NCBI GenBank assembly: GCA_022605425.2
Contig: CM061248.1
Coordinates: 124,001 to 188,000 of the forward strand
DNA: 64,000 bases
Direction of reading: 5' to 3'
Source: Hamiltosporidium tvaerminnensis
Taxonomy: Eukaryota > Microsporidia > Dubosqiidae
The position numbers and the translations under genes are program-made. Below the pieces are notes generated by a model, which worked only from the letters and a program-made list of their open reading frames with translations, did no database searches and was not told the origin of the DNA. Position 1 is the first letter of the stretch, and every line of letters starts with the position of its first letter. Below, piece by piece: positions 33,101 through 42,688 of this stretch.

Positions 33101-34743
33101 CCACCAAGGGTCTTAGCATAAGGATTAGTATTTTTAACAGGGTGTTGTTTACTAGTACTAATATTAACAGAGGGTTGTTTACTTGTACTGTTGTTAACAG
33201 GGTGTTGTTTACTAGTACTGTTGTTAACAGGGTGTTGTTTACTAGTACTAATATTAACACCCTCTAATATATCTCTACTATCACTAACACCCTCTACCTC
33301 CTTACTGTTCTTAACACCCTCTAATATATCCCTACTGTTACTACTCTTACCACCTATCTTACTAACCATATAACTAACACCCCTTAACATCTCTTCTAAC
33401 TTCTCTCTTACTAAACTACATAACATATTACTAACACCTAACACTTCATGATTAGCATAACAATCAGGATCTTCACTTTCTAAAGATCCACTTACCAACA
33501 TAAATAACTTTCTAATACCTAACAATAAGAAATACTCTTTATGTATAACACTCTCTACATGTGTACATATTATAGATATTAGTGTTTTAAAAGGTATACG
33601 TGTGTCTCTTTCTAACACCTCTTTACAAACATCAGTAGAGTAACAGGTATCACTTAATAGGAATTGATTAACAAGTTTAGTAAAGGTGTTATTAATAAAG
33701 GGGTGATGGGTATTGTTATTAACAGGGTGATAGTTGGTATTGTTATTAACAGGGTGATAGTTGGTATTGTTATTAACACCCCTATAATTACTATCCTTGT
33801 CATTAACACCCCCTACTCCCTCTATATCACTATCACCCTCTAATACACTATCTCTATCACTAACACCCCCTACTCCCTCTATATCACTAACACCCCCTAC
33901 CCCCTCTATATCACCCCCTTTATTCCCTGTACAGATAAAAGTGTACATATCTTTATCCGTATAAGAGGTTAATGCTCTAAGTAGTATAATAACAGGTATT
34001 CTAATTTCATTTCTATTAAAATAAAAACGAGCTGTAACCCCTCCATCTCTCTGATAATGTAGTGTTAGTGTATGTCCTATCTCATTATAAACAGTACGTG
34101 TTGTAACAGAGAAGGGTGTAAATAAAGGAGATTTCTTTTTGTGTGTTGGTTTTGTATAAGCAAACCAGTAATTCCTCTTTGGTGCTATTAATAGTCTTAC
34201 AACCTTTTGATGGCCATTTATTATAAAATAGCCACCTGGGGATACAAAAATTGAGTTATTTTTATTATTATTGGTATTAGATATAGTGTTAGTACTATTA
34301 GAGTTAGATTTATTATCAATCTTACTACCCTTAATACCCTTAGTATCTAACTTATTACCCTTAGTATCTATTTTATTACCTGTTGTGTTGCATAGTACTG
34401 ATCCTATCATGATAGGAAGATTACCACATTCGAGTTGGTGTGTACGTGTGGTGTTGTTATATGTTAAAGTATATTCAATGGTAATTCTACCTTTATATGT
34501 AATATTTCTGTGTGTACATTCGTAGGGAAACAATTTAATACCAGAATGTAAATATTCTGTGTCTGAGAGATGTGGTTTGTGTAATTTAAATGATGTAAAT
34601 TTTAGGTGGATTTGTGTGGTGTTGTATGTTAGTTGTAGTGGTGGTAGTTGTGATATTATGGCTGGTAGTGTTGATATGAAGGTGTTGTATGATGATATGT
34701 GGGGATAGAAGAGTGATTTTAGTTTTTTGTAATCTTTTTGCAT
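30172..34743 (-). CDS. RPA135: RNA polymerase I second-largest subunit (Rpa135/RPA2), with six or seven repeat insertions
   Basis: 1523 aa, against about 1100-1200 aa usual for the family. It forms half of the Pol I active centre and transcribes large rRNA in the nucleolus. Family signatures in order: PHISSYNTF, PYECTHRNITYKG, GNLPIMIGS, GGYFIINGHQKVVRLLIAPKRNY (Pol I-type, not Pol II/III), WGFMCPVHTPDGSPCGL, QSMGWG, SYTGYDMEDAMVLNK (near residue 1040), GDKFCSRHGQKGVCS, INPHAFPSRMSIGM, and a C-terminal zinc-binding region (CCVC ... CECG). Repeat-rich insertions interrupt it near residues 122-161, 274-351, 464-537, 684-744, 860-948, 1071-1099 and 1245-1360. Most use the KQQGL/KQHPV/YKGVNN units also found in Rsa4. 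They fall between conserved blocks and keep the frame open, so the gene looks functional. GGGG on the plus strand (34751-34754) is its CCCC signal. Confidence 0.93.
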   Translation of the reverse strand: MQKDYKKLKSLFYPHISSYNTFISTLPAIISQLPPLQLTYNTTQIHLKFTSFKLHKPHLSDTEYLHSGIKLFPYECTHRNITYKGRITIEYTLTYNNTTRTHQLECGNLPIMIGSVLCNTTGNKIDTKGNKLDTKGIKGSKIDNKSNSNSTNTISNTNNNKNNSIFVSPGGYFIINGHQKVVRLLIAPKRNYWFAYTKPTHKKKSPLFTPFSVTTRTVYNEIGHTLTLHYQRDGGVTARFYFNRNEIRIPVIILLRALTSYTDKDMYTFICTGNKGGDIEGVGGVSDIEGVGGVSDRDSVLEGDSDIEGVGGVNDKDSNYRGVNNNTNYHPVNNNTNYHPVNNNTHHPFINNTFTKLVNQFLLSDTCYSTDVCKEVLERDTRIPFKTLISIICTHVESVIHKEYFLLLGIRKLFMLVSGSLESEDPDCYANHEVLGVSNMLCSLVREKLEEMLRGVSYMVSKIGGKSSNSRDILEGVKNSKEVEGVSDSRDILEGVNISTSKQHPVNNSTSKQHPVNNSTSKQPSVNISTSKQHPVKNTNPYAKTLGGKSIDEVLRWVLNKVDTNIGLKIEKFLSTGNAKFVYASDIMQSSGFSVYAENINFMRYLSYFRSINRGAFFSTLKTTTVRKLKAESWGFMCPVHTPDGSPCGLIMHLCMECRIGETESLSDSVLYGMGVIPIECLLGDKDMMIEGVSDTREVEGVSDKDSDIKGVSNNIDNIKGVSDTTNTLHPVNNLSNKQHPVNTNLNKQHPSKPNNLYNTPYFISLDGKVIGYTLTPFKLTDTLRTYRCLNNLSFEIVCYPLNTNNLINICTTPNRFIRPIYNKIIGKPEFIGIMEQPYLDIELCRNDYIDKEEGVSNSIDDYRGVIDMDSKQQGLSNMDNKQQGLNHTTNTTYKQQGLSNTTNNYNPVNITSNTTNNYNPVNNTTITTYNYNPITSTSNNTFLYSELDPSYFLSLTAALTPFSDFNQSPRNMYQCQMAKQSMGWGCYNINDRSDSKLYEITYNQTPIVQTKFYKKYILSDYPTGVNCMVSVLSYTGYDMEDAMVLNKGSIERGLFNGFIYKNEIIEFDNIIRESSRDSRLDGSRDGKSDNNNNSVNNCFSSVKLPLVGQVLYYGCEYYFTDKQYFYKNTEKSIVSNIRVYSKGAVITLRIQRNPYIGDKFCSRHGQKGVCSYLYESSDMVFMENGECPDLIINPHAFPSRMSIGMFIESLSGKSGCLRGKIEDGTAFKGWSDIVCGSDMLGSDVLGGDMLEGVSDKDSSLEGLNNSIDKQQGLNNSTSSYKGVNNSTIEQQGLNNSIDKQQGLNNSTSSYKGVNNSIDKQQGVNKSTNNYKGVNNSTNNYKGVNNCANTYHPTNHTTNTSAIDFFGNLLVKYGYNYYGTECMYSGISGRMFKSDVYTGVVYYQRLRHMVSDKYQVRSIGPVQSQTRQPVGGRKRMGGIRLGEMERDALIGHGVSYLLNDRSMKCSDGTEFLWCCVCKSVMFVCGGVCECGSGSYRGVKMPYVFKYLCSELMAMNIRVKIEVM
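30670..30975 (-). repeat. coding minisatellite block in RPA135 (largest)
   Basis: Ten or so ~30-bp units of the type 'TTATTAACACCCTTATAAYTA' or 'TTATTAAGACCCTGTTGTTT' (plus strand), encoding YKGVNNS and KQQGLNNS. Further blocks lie at about 31920-32170, 32500-32690, 33130-33350 and 33690-33920. Confidence 0.9.
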
Positions 34744-34750
34744 TTTATGA

Positions 34751-34754
34751 GGGG
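34751..34754 (-). promoter_or_regulatory. CCCC start-proximal signal of RPA135
   Basis: CCCC on the minus strand, 7 bases before the ATG at 34743. Confidence 0.6.
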
Positions 34755-35204
34755 TTTAAATATGTTAAATAAAACGGTTGTGGAGTGATTTTTTGTGGTT
34801 TTTATTTTAGAGTGGATTTGGGGTGTAAATGATAAGAGTAGTCGATTGTGGGGGTCGTATAGTAGTGGTAAGAAGGTGTTGTCTAGCAATATGTTATATA
34901 GTAGTGGTTAGTAGCAATATATAAGAAAGTGGTAAGATATAAATAGTAGTAAGAAGATATGGGTAGGAATATAGTACGAAATTTAGTAGTTAAAGAGTGT
35001 TAGAATTAATAGAAAACGGATTGAATACATACGAAAATTTATAATGCAAACTTGTTCTTCGGTTGTAATCATAAACGGGATGTAAAAAGTGTTTGTATCT
35101 TCATTGAATTGAATTATAAAGAGGTGTATATAGTGTTGTGTTGCCGAGTGAACATATTATGTGGTAATTGTTGGATCGTTTGGAAAAAGTAAAGAAATAT
35201 CAAC
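34755..35204. other. GT/AG-rich intergenic upstream of RPA135
   Basis: Purine-skewed, with repeated GTAGTGGTTAGTAGCAATAT-like words (34860-34930). No gene seen. Confidence 0.5.
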
Positions 35205-36170
35205 TTAAAATGTCGCCATACTAAAGGCAGAGAATACTAATAAAACCCATCTTGCACTAATAAAAAGCTTCTTAAAAGTAATAAATAGGTTGGAAGAAAG
35301 AGCTACCAACAAAAAATTGGAAAAGGTCTGAATTACTAAGTTATATAACGAAATAGAAACCCAAAACTACATTAGAAACTATAAATGTGAGTTTGTACGG
35401 GACCCTTCTTGTGGTTAAGAAAGAGAATAATTGGTTACAAGATAAAGTAGTGTGCTGTTATATCTGTACAGAGTTATTCTGGGAAGCAGAAGATATGTAT
35501 CAACACTGTGATGCGCCTGGTGATAGTATGGCTTGTTCAACTACTCGATTCGAGGAAAGATTCGTGTATAAATGTGTCAAGTAGCACATTTAAAATGAAT
35601 GCTTACACTCAATCTTTCATATAAATAAAAATTTTGGTATTTTAAACAAATTTTTAGTTACATTTCATGAAATTATGGAAAAGGATATATTTAAATAATA
35701 TCAAACTTTAGAACAAAAAACATTGTTGAGATTTGTAAATTATATCTTAAATTTTTATTTAATATACGAGTTAAAGTGTGATAGCACTTATTTTATTAGG
35801 AATGGTTTCATATGATTCACTTCGGATACTTGCGCCAGATAACTTGGGAAGTATGATCTATGGGTCAAAACCTTGGGTCGTATTTATAGGTATAGGATTG
35901 AAACGATTTTTTATGTAATAAAGAAGAGCAAATCATAACAATTATGGTAAAAAATAGGTCACAGTATTGCAGATATCCATAAATGCAGTAGTATATTAGT
36001 CTATAATAACCTGTAGGACGGCCAAAACGATTTATTTTGATCGATAGAGAATATTTGAATCAGCAAAAAATGCCGAATTGTGCTGGTTAAGAAGATCTAC
36101 GTATACTATTGTGAAATCTAAGAGCTATGAGGAACCAACACCCTTTTCAAAGCAAGCAAGCATCTAGAAA
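35205..36170 (+). mobile_element. degenerate copy of the R2/R4-type retrotransposon
   Basis: Begins with sequence collinear with the RT thumb region (AATACTAATAAAACCCATCTTGC against the copy at 19050) and runs through the zinc-knuckle region (ORF remnant 35387-35584 with CQHCD-like 'YQHCDAPG') to the AGGAACCAACACCC block near 36135. There is heavy drift, with many stops. It retains the ACGAAATAG amber motif near 35350. Boundaries are approximate. Confidence 0.75.
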
Positions 36171-36433
36171 TACGATGTTTAACATATAAAAACAAATAAT
36201 AACCTACTCTTTATTATAATATGACGAAACATGGTTAAGTAACCTACAATAACTAACTATAAACAAAGAATTGAATAAAAAAAAGAAATATTGGGGTGTT
36301 AATAGGTATAAGAAAGTATAAAAGAGTAAAAAACTTTTTTTACTCAGATTTAAATTGATATAATATAATTCTAATGTTAATATACATATATAATCAAATG
36401 TTTACAAAGAATCAAAAATAGAAAAATCTTTAC
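36171..36433. other. intergenic, nothing recognised
   Basis: AT-rich. No gene seen. Confidence 0.45.
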
Positions 36434-38092
36434 TTATTTTCTGAGAATATAGAATATCACTCCACACACAGTTCCTATAACAGTTAATATAATCAGTACA
36501 CAAATTAAATCTGGTAAATTGAATTTTTTATTTGAACTTGATGCGTTGACTGTTATATGTCGAGTTAAATCAAGTTCCTTAAATACCAAATAAATAATGT
36601 AATCATTCATTGCATCCGAAGAATCATTAAACCGAATTATATTCTTCTCATCAAGAAACTTTCGAATTTTCAACTCTAAGAATCGCTTAGATGAATAATC
36701 TAGGAAAAATATTGTTACAAGCATCAATTTTATATCAATAAAAGCCTTCATAATTCTTTTTCCTACCAAAATACTATCATTTCGATCTAAATTATACCTG
36801 ATTTGAAAATTTTCCAATGTTTTTCTTATATTGTTATTTATGGTTTGAACTTGATGTAGAACTTTACTTTCGATATTATTTTCTACATATACTTGTGATA
36901 CAATATCAACCAAAAATATTATTTCAAATATAATTCTAAGATATGCTTCAAATGAAATATTTTTAGGTATTAGACATGAAGATTTTATACAAACCAAAAT
37001 CTTGATGTATTCGTGATATTTTATGTCAATTATTTCTGCTAAGAATTTATAAACAGAAATTATTTTGTTAAATTGATCGTTTGCTACAAATAAAACTAAT
37101 ATATATTCTGGAAAAAACAAGTCCGGTTGATTAAAATAACAGTCTGGTCTTTCTTTTGCAAATCTAAAAACCTTTTCGAATATATTGACGTCGCTTGATA
37201 ATCTCTTGAACGTTCGATCAAATATATGATTATAGAGAATTTCTTGACACTGCAAATCAAATTGAGTAATTAATTCTTGAGGAAACCATAGAGATGTCTT
37301 TACTAAATTTTGGTATAAATCATCATCTAAGGTAAAATTATAAACGAAGAAAGGCTGCTCCAGAGTATATGTATTATTCTTGAACAGCAAATGATATTTA
37401 AGCGTGATTATCAACGAAAAGAGTCTCTCAAATGAGCTTTTTGAAACATGGTCTAGGATTTTTTTATTTATGCTATCATCTCTTGAATTAGCTAGCACGA
37501 ATCTATCTAATTTACTTTCATAAAGAACTCGATTCATACTTTTAAATTTTATTGATTCGTTAAATATGATCCTAAAAAGGTCTTTTTGCTCCTCAACTGT
37601 ATATTCTGTTCTAAATATACCCGAGGTTATCTTATTGATTTCAACATTGATTAAGCCTTCTTCCATAGCAGCTAGAAAATCGTAAAATATAAGATTACTT
37701 TTACATAATTCATAGAGTTTACAAGCCGCTAATATATTAAAAAGGAATTCTATATTACACGTTATTCCCTCTCCTTCATTGCGATTCGATTTAGAGCCAT
37801 GACCAAGTAAACTACAAAGAATGCAAGTATAATATAATATAAAACCGTGCATATTCTGATCAAAATATTTGTACACTTTTCTAATATAAAATTCAACTTT
37901 TGGTATAACACGTTCGTAATATTCATTGGAACAATAAGGAGTTATTTTTTGCAATACATCACTTACATTCGTATCATATTCGCATTCACACTGGACAGAC
38001 AGGTTATTTATATCAGATACTAAAGGATCCACTAATAAAGCATCGAAAATGTAATTCCCCGTAGCATTTACCACATAATAGTAAAGAAACAT
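36434..38092 (-). CDS. predicted secreted or type I membrane protein, unknown
   Basis: 552 aa from the ATG at 38092; the frame is open seven codons further to a TTG that extends the hydrophobic leader. The short hydrophobic N-terminus (MFLYYYVV) looks like a minimal signal peptide, followed by the glycosylation-type sequence NATG. The C-terminus has one strong membrane segment (about residues 527-549, LICVLIILTVIGTVCGVIFYIL) followed by only RK, fitting a type I or tail-anchored topology with a tiny cytosolic end. The body is alpha-helical, acidic and Ile/Phe/Tyr-rich, with several cysteines near the N-terminus. I recognise no domain. No CCC signal precedes it, as with the other predicted secreted proteins here. 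It is flanked on both sides by retrotransposon debris. Confidence 0.65.
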   Translation of the reverse strand: MFLYYYVVNATGNYIFDALLVDPLVSDINNLSVQCECEYDTNVSDVLQKITPYCSNEYYERVIPKVEFYIRKVYKYFDQNMHGFILYYTCILCSLLGHGSKSNRNEGEGITCNIEFLFNILAACKLYELCKSNLIFYDFLAAMEEGLINVEINKITSGIFRTEYTVEEQKDLFRIIFNESIKFKSMNRVLYESKLDRFVLANSRDDSINKKILDHVSKSSFERLFSLIITLKYHLLFKNNTYTLEQPFFVYNFTLDDDLYQNLVKTSLWFPQELITQFDLQCQEILYNHIFDRTFKRLSSDVNIFEKVFRFAKERPDCYFNQPDLFFPEYILVLFVANDQFNKIISVYKFLAEIIDIKYHEYIKILVCIKSSCLIPKNISFEAYLRIIFEIIFLVDIVSQVYVENNIESKVLHQVQTINNNIRKTLENFQIRYNLDRNDSILVGKRIMKAFIDIKLMLVTIFFLDYSSKRFLELKIRKFLDEKNIIRFNDSSDAMNDYIIYLVFKELDLTRHITVNASSSNKKFNLPDLICVLIILTVIGTVCGVIFYILRK

Positions 38093-38779
38093 GCAAAAAA
38101 TAATTAAATTCAATATATATATAATTTATTTTTTTCTTAATATGATAAAATTGATAAAAATATCAATTATCGTTAAAACTATTTGATAAAAATATTTTTC
38201 GGTTGTTTCTTAATTAATTTTTTATTAATCAAATCATTATATTCTACAGTGCTCATAGAACCATTAATTTGTCTTTTATCAAATTCTAAGAAAGTTTGTA
38301 ATTTTTTAGTATTTTATAACAACTAAACCTTTCCATATTTTTGGCCTCTTTTGAATTTGATTCTGGCGAAAAGTAAAATCTACCAGCCACAAACCTGCTA
38401 AATCGAATTGTGTCTTTATAAAATTTGAGTTTTATGTTTTTTTTGGCAAAAACGAATGTTCAGCGAGAAAATAATTTTTTTGTGGTAATTAAAGGTTATT
38501 ATTTTGAGCATATTTTAAACTAAAAGAAATTGAAACTTATTTAAAAAAAGTAAAAAAGTAAAATTAAAAAAATTATACGAAAAAAAATTGTTAAAAAGAA
38601 CAAAAACATAAAAAAAAATTTTAATCATTATGTTTAATCATAGTTCTATGATATATTTGGTTTCTCCTATCCTTTTTATTTTTTCTACAAATATGCCCAC
38701 TCTTTTGTATTATAAAGGATAATATAAAACTTCAAAAGTAAAGAAAATAGATTTAAATATTGAAATGAATAATCATTTT
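38093..38779. other. AT-rich intergenic
   Basis: No gene or RNA is supported. Confidence 0.5.
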
Positions 38780-39330
38780 CTAGGATTCAATTCAAATAGT
38801 TGAATCTAAAAATCTTAGAAGTATGACCATCTAGCTAATGAGTTATGTCTTGTTTATAATCGTAATGTTGAGATAGTCCTTTATGTGATAAAATCTGATT
38901 GGAGTGTGGCAAAATAAAATAAACACACCCAAAAATGACGGCAAATACTCCATAATATAAAGGCATAGATTCCTTGAAATACTTACGAAGACGGTCGAAA
39001 CATTTTCTCAGATCGACGAAGAAGACTTAAGCTGAGAAAAAATGCTGAAGAGAGCTAAAAAGGTGCGTCAATGGGTGGTATAAAGAGATCTGGGATGCAT
39101 AAGGAAACAAACCCACCTTTAAAACAAGCCAGCAACGACAATAATTGTGCTAAACATGCTAAAACTAAAAATTATAGACCCTTTTTCAGAAGGAGGACCT
39201 CGTTAGATGAACCGACCATAAACATAAATGATGAGTCAAATTTAGAAGACGAAAGATGTTAGTAAAAGAGGTAAAAGAAAATATAAAAATAAGTGAAAAT
39301 CGAGTTAACTCAAAAATCTTTTAAATAAAA
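38780..39330 (+). mobile_element. degenerate copy of the R2/R4-type retrotransposon (C-terminal part)
   Basis: Collinear with 43215-43760: AATTCAAATAGTTGAATCT, GCTAATGAGTTATGTCTTG, AGATCGACGAAGAAGACTTA, GATGCATAAGGAAACAAACC, ACCGACCATAAACATAAATG. A residual 63-codon frame (39071-39262) is a fragment of this element. No clear flanking duplication. Confidence 0.8.
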
Positions 39331-39944
39331 GAAATATTTCTAAGTTACTAAAAAGCCTTTTAAATTATAAGGTTTAGCAAAACACCTTTTTTTCTGGTTT
39401 TATTTACATGCTTTTATCTCGAGTTATGCAATTTAACAAGGGAATGCACTGGAGAACAACGAGTGAAGAATAAAATAATTTCAAAATTTATGTAAATTTC
39501 TATGAAGAAATTCTTTCAATGCCGATCAAATAGAATAAGAGAATCTTATTTAAATTGAAAAGGTTTTAAATTTAAATGCGAAAACATTGGTTCAGGAGTG
39601 ACAATGTCATTTTATAACAGCTTTTATATTTTTGGAAGAGAACGCAGAAAAAAACGACATTTGTATCATAAATGAAAATCTTTTTGACATAATTTTATTC
39701 CTTTATTGCTATATTAAGCTGGTATATATCGAAATAGAAAAGAAAAATAAAATTGTTCTAAATTACAAACCAAATTAATAATAATTCCTTTTTTTTCTCG
39801 ATCGGAATAATAAATTTTAAGCTTTTATTTCTAAAAGCTCAAATTTTTTATTTTAATATAATGATTTCTATTTTAATTTTTAAGATAAAACTTTATTTTT
39901 AAACCAAAGCCATGAAAGAATTTAGTATTCCTCCTAAATTGATT
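39331..39944. other. intergenic, nothing recognised
   Basis: AT-rich; no ORF of note. Confidence 0.45.
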
Positions 39945-40935
39945 AGATTAACTAAAGTGACAATGTCTGGATCGAATTGCAGAATCGGAGTAAAGTCGAC
40001 TCTATCAGAACAAGTTAAAATCATTAAATGATCTAAAGCAGGATGACGTACTGGCGTGTCAACTATTTAATTTGTCTCTAGAAAAAGTAGTCCGTGATTC
40101 AGGTCTGCAGATTGTAGGTCACATATTTAACGAGCAAATTCAAATCCTAGTACACCTGATTATATTGACCTTATTGCAAGATCAGAAGCTAGTCTACAAA
40201 GAGCGTTCATAGCCTTGGAATCTGCAGCCAAGAAAATGGGCCTGATTATTAACATCTGAAAGACCAAATATATTACATTATGTAATGGCCGAAGACCCCC
40301 ACAATTCCAAGTCTGGTATTATATCTTTGAAACAGTAGAAGATATTGTTTATTAGAAACCCGAATAGACGTAAACAACAGCTTTTCTATAGAAATTGAAA
40401 GAAGAATTCGGCGGCCAACAAGTGCCACTATAGTCTCTTTGAACACTTTAAGTCCAAGCTCATCTCTAGGAAGAAAAAAGTCATGCTCTATGAAACGCTG
40501 CTGAGACCTATTCTTATGTATAGGTCAGAATTTTCAGTTTTGAAGAATATTGATGAGCAGAGAGTAGCGGTGTTCGAAAGAAAAGTAATGAGACGTATTT
40601 ATGGATCTAAAGAAGAAAATGGCAGGTGGAGGAAACGCCACAACAGGGAATTCTACACCGAATTGAGGAATATGTCAGTATTAGACTTAATCTGCCTGAA
40701 CAGACACCGTTGGGTAGGACATCTGCTAAGAATAAGACAACATCGCATACCTTCCAAGGTTTTGAACCCTATACCAGTCTAAAAATGGAAAGTGGGAAGG
40801 CCCAAGACTCGCTGAATTGATCAAATCGAAATGACCGGCCGATTTATGAGATTAGAAGACTGGTGGAAGGTTGCGCTAGAAAGAAACCGGTAGGCGACAT
40901 TGCTGAGGGAGGCCAAGGCTCATGCAGGGATGTAG
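39945..40935 (+). mobile_element. fossil of an arthropod-type non-LTR retrotransposon (endonuclease-RT family)
   Basis: About 1 kb of RT C-terminal half, much GC-richer than the surroundings and unlike the R2/R4 family of this window. In shifting frames it gives the family pattern GLKQDDVLACQLFNLSLEK, then a broken catalytic box ending in IDLIARSE, KKMGLIIN, NKCHYSLFEHFKSK, KVMLYETLLRPILMY, then VAVFERKVMRRIYG, HRWVGHLLRI and a basic C-terminus. This arrangement is familiar from insect and crustacean 'endonuclease-reverse transcriptase' elements. The catalytic box is destroyed by a frameshift near 40155, and there are several stops. Ends are approximate and the 5' half is missing. Confidence 0.8.
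40483..40782 (+). pseudogene. longest surviving frame of the arthropod-type RT fossil
   Basis: 99 codons covering the post-thumb region (LLRPILMYRSEF, FERKVMRRIYG, RHRWVGHLLRIRQ). It is part of the element at 39945-40935, not a cellular gene. Confidence 0.85.
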
Positions 40936-41415
40936 TTAGGATGATAAAAAAATATTTTTTGTATTGCTAGTGCAATAGAAAGTTGAAAGTTTGTTAAATA
41001 TATATAATTTGTAAGGATTTTTTCTATTTTTTTAATCTACCAATTTCAAGTCTGTAAAAAACTGTACAAATATGAAAATCTACTGATTGGAAAAGTGCTT
41101 CATTAAATTCCCTTTTGTAACAAACACAGCATATTTTACCCTTCACTTACTTGTTAATAGAATTAATTAGCTTAAAAAATAGCATTGTTTAAATTTTTCA
41201 TTATGTAACCTTTGAGAAGCAATTTTGTTCTTTTGATATTCTGGAGGCACTATCCCTAGTAAACATATAATTTTCATATCAAAATTATTTATACGTAAGT
41301 TTGTAATTCTTTTCATTAATTCATTCTCTTATCAGCCAATCCACTCTTTTAACATTATTTTTTTCTGTTTTAATTTTCCTTTAAATTTTTTGCAAATAAA
41401 AATAATTCTTAATTA
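40936..41415. other. intergenic upstream of Dcp1
   Basis: AT-rich; nothing recognised. Confidence 0.5.
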
Positions 41416-41419
41416 CCCC
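41416..41419 (+). promoter_or_regulatory. CCCC start-proximal signal of the Dcp1 gene
   Basis: CCCC immediately before the AATG start at 41421. Confidence 0.6.
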
Positions 41420-41420
41420 A

Positions 41421-42021
41421 ATGAATGATGAACTCAAAAAAAATATATTAAAGTCGGTTCTAAATAAGAAAGATAAATTATTTCTAGAAATTATTTTTAG
41501 CGCAGAATATTGCGCAATTTACAATTTTAAAAATGATAAATGGGAAGATGTAAACGTAGAAGGTTCATTACATTTATATCAAAGAAAATCCAATCTACAA
41601 AAAGCTTATATATGTGTTCAATAGAAAAGGACGAAATGATATCTTATTAAATATAGAAAATGGATGTAGTTACTGTTTACAAGATAGTTTTGTCATATTT
41701 AAAGATTACCATTACAATTTTACAGGTATTTGGTTCAGTAAAATAGAAGAAGCAAAAAATTTCTGTGAAAATATAAAAATAATTTCCAACGAAAATAAAA
41801 TTTCTACAACAGATTCTGAATGTAAATTGTATTGCCCAGATGATGTAAGTATTAGAGACAATCATTCATTTAATAGTGAAACATTTCAATCTATATCCTG
41901 CGATAATATTTATTTTGATGAATCAAACTCTTCCAAAAATTTTTGTATCTATGAAAATTCAAGCGATAAAAATGATGTCTTAGAAAGTGAAAGTGTCCTG
42001 ACTCATGGATCAAAAACGTAA
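41421..42021 (+). CDS. DCP1: Dcp1-like mRNA decapping subunit, frame split by one base
   Basis: Dcp1 activates the Dcp2 decapping enzyme in 5'-3' mRNA decay in the cytoplasm. The first frame (41421-41624) carries the start of the EVH1-like fold: FLEIIFSAEYCAIYNF, then KWEDVNVEGSLHLYQR, matching the family's 'W.. .VEG.LF.Y.R'. It ends at a TAG at 41622. The +1 frame (open from about 41614 to 42021) continues the fold without a gap: FNRKGRNDIL, then the F.I(F/Y)K strand and GIWFSKIEEAKNFCENI, the conserved tryptophan strand and last helix. An acidic, Ser/Asn-rich tail follows. The change of frame happens at about 41613-41617 (ATATGTGTTC), one extra base relative to a continuous frame. It could be decay, a sequence error or +1 recoding. 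The CCCC signal at the start argues that the gene was, or is, expressed. Confidence 0.78.
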
Positions 42022-42676
42022 TATTATATTAATGTACAGTAAATGTAATTTATAGTTTCTTCTAAAAGTTAATTCTACAATAAATTCTAACAAATTTTAA
42101 CCCAGAATTTTATTAAATAAAATATTCTCTTTTTTAATTTGGAATTCCATTGAATATAAATTTTATGGCTTTTTTGAATCTTAATTTAACTTCTATTCTA
42201 ATTTTAAATGTTTTTTTATAAATATTTTGATTGGTATTTCTATCTTAAAAAAATAAAGAATCTATCAAATTATTATTTTAAAAACTATATTTAATAAAAT
42301 TTTGATATCATAAGCAAATATAGAATATTTTTTTTAGTTCTGTAACTCACATTCCTCAATCAATTACTTTATATTTTTAATTCAAAGTAAAAGAAAATTA
42401 TATTTAAACACAAACTGAGCAGTTATAAGTTCTTTGGTATTAAATTAAATACTTTTATTTTACTAAATTATGGTCTTTGCATATTCAAAATATCTGAAAT
42501 ATGGATTGTTTTTAAATTATTTTAAAACTTTAAATTTAAACTTATTTTTTTTATAAATTAAAAGTTGAGTTACAAAATTTAATAAAGTCTTTAGTAAAAT
42601 TCATAAAAATACTTTGAAATTAAGAGAATGTATAAGAAATTAGAAATTAATAGATAAATTATTTTAAATACTTTTA
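42022..42676. other. AT-rich intergenic with a tiny retrotransposon 3' tail
   Basis: Positions 42093-42121 contain TTTTAACCCAGAATTTTATT, identical to the 3' end of the R2/R4-type element. It may be an extremely 5'-truncated insertion in the Dcp1 3' region. No gene seen. Confidence 0.5.
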
Positions 42677-42688
42677 TTAAAGCTTTTG

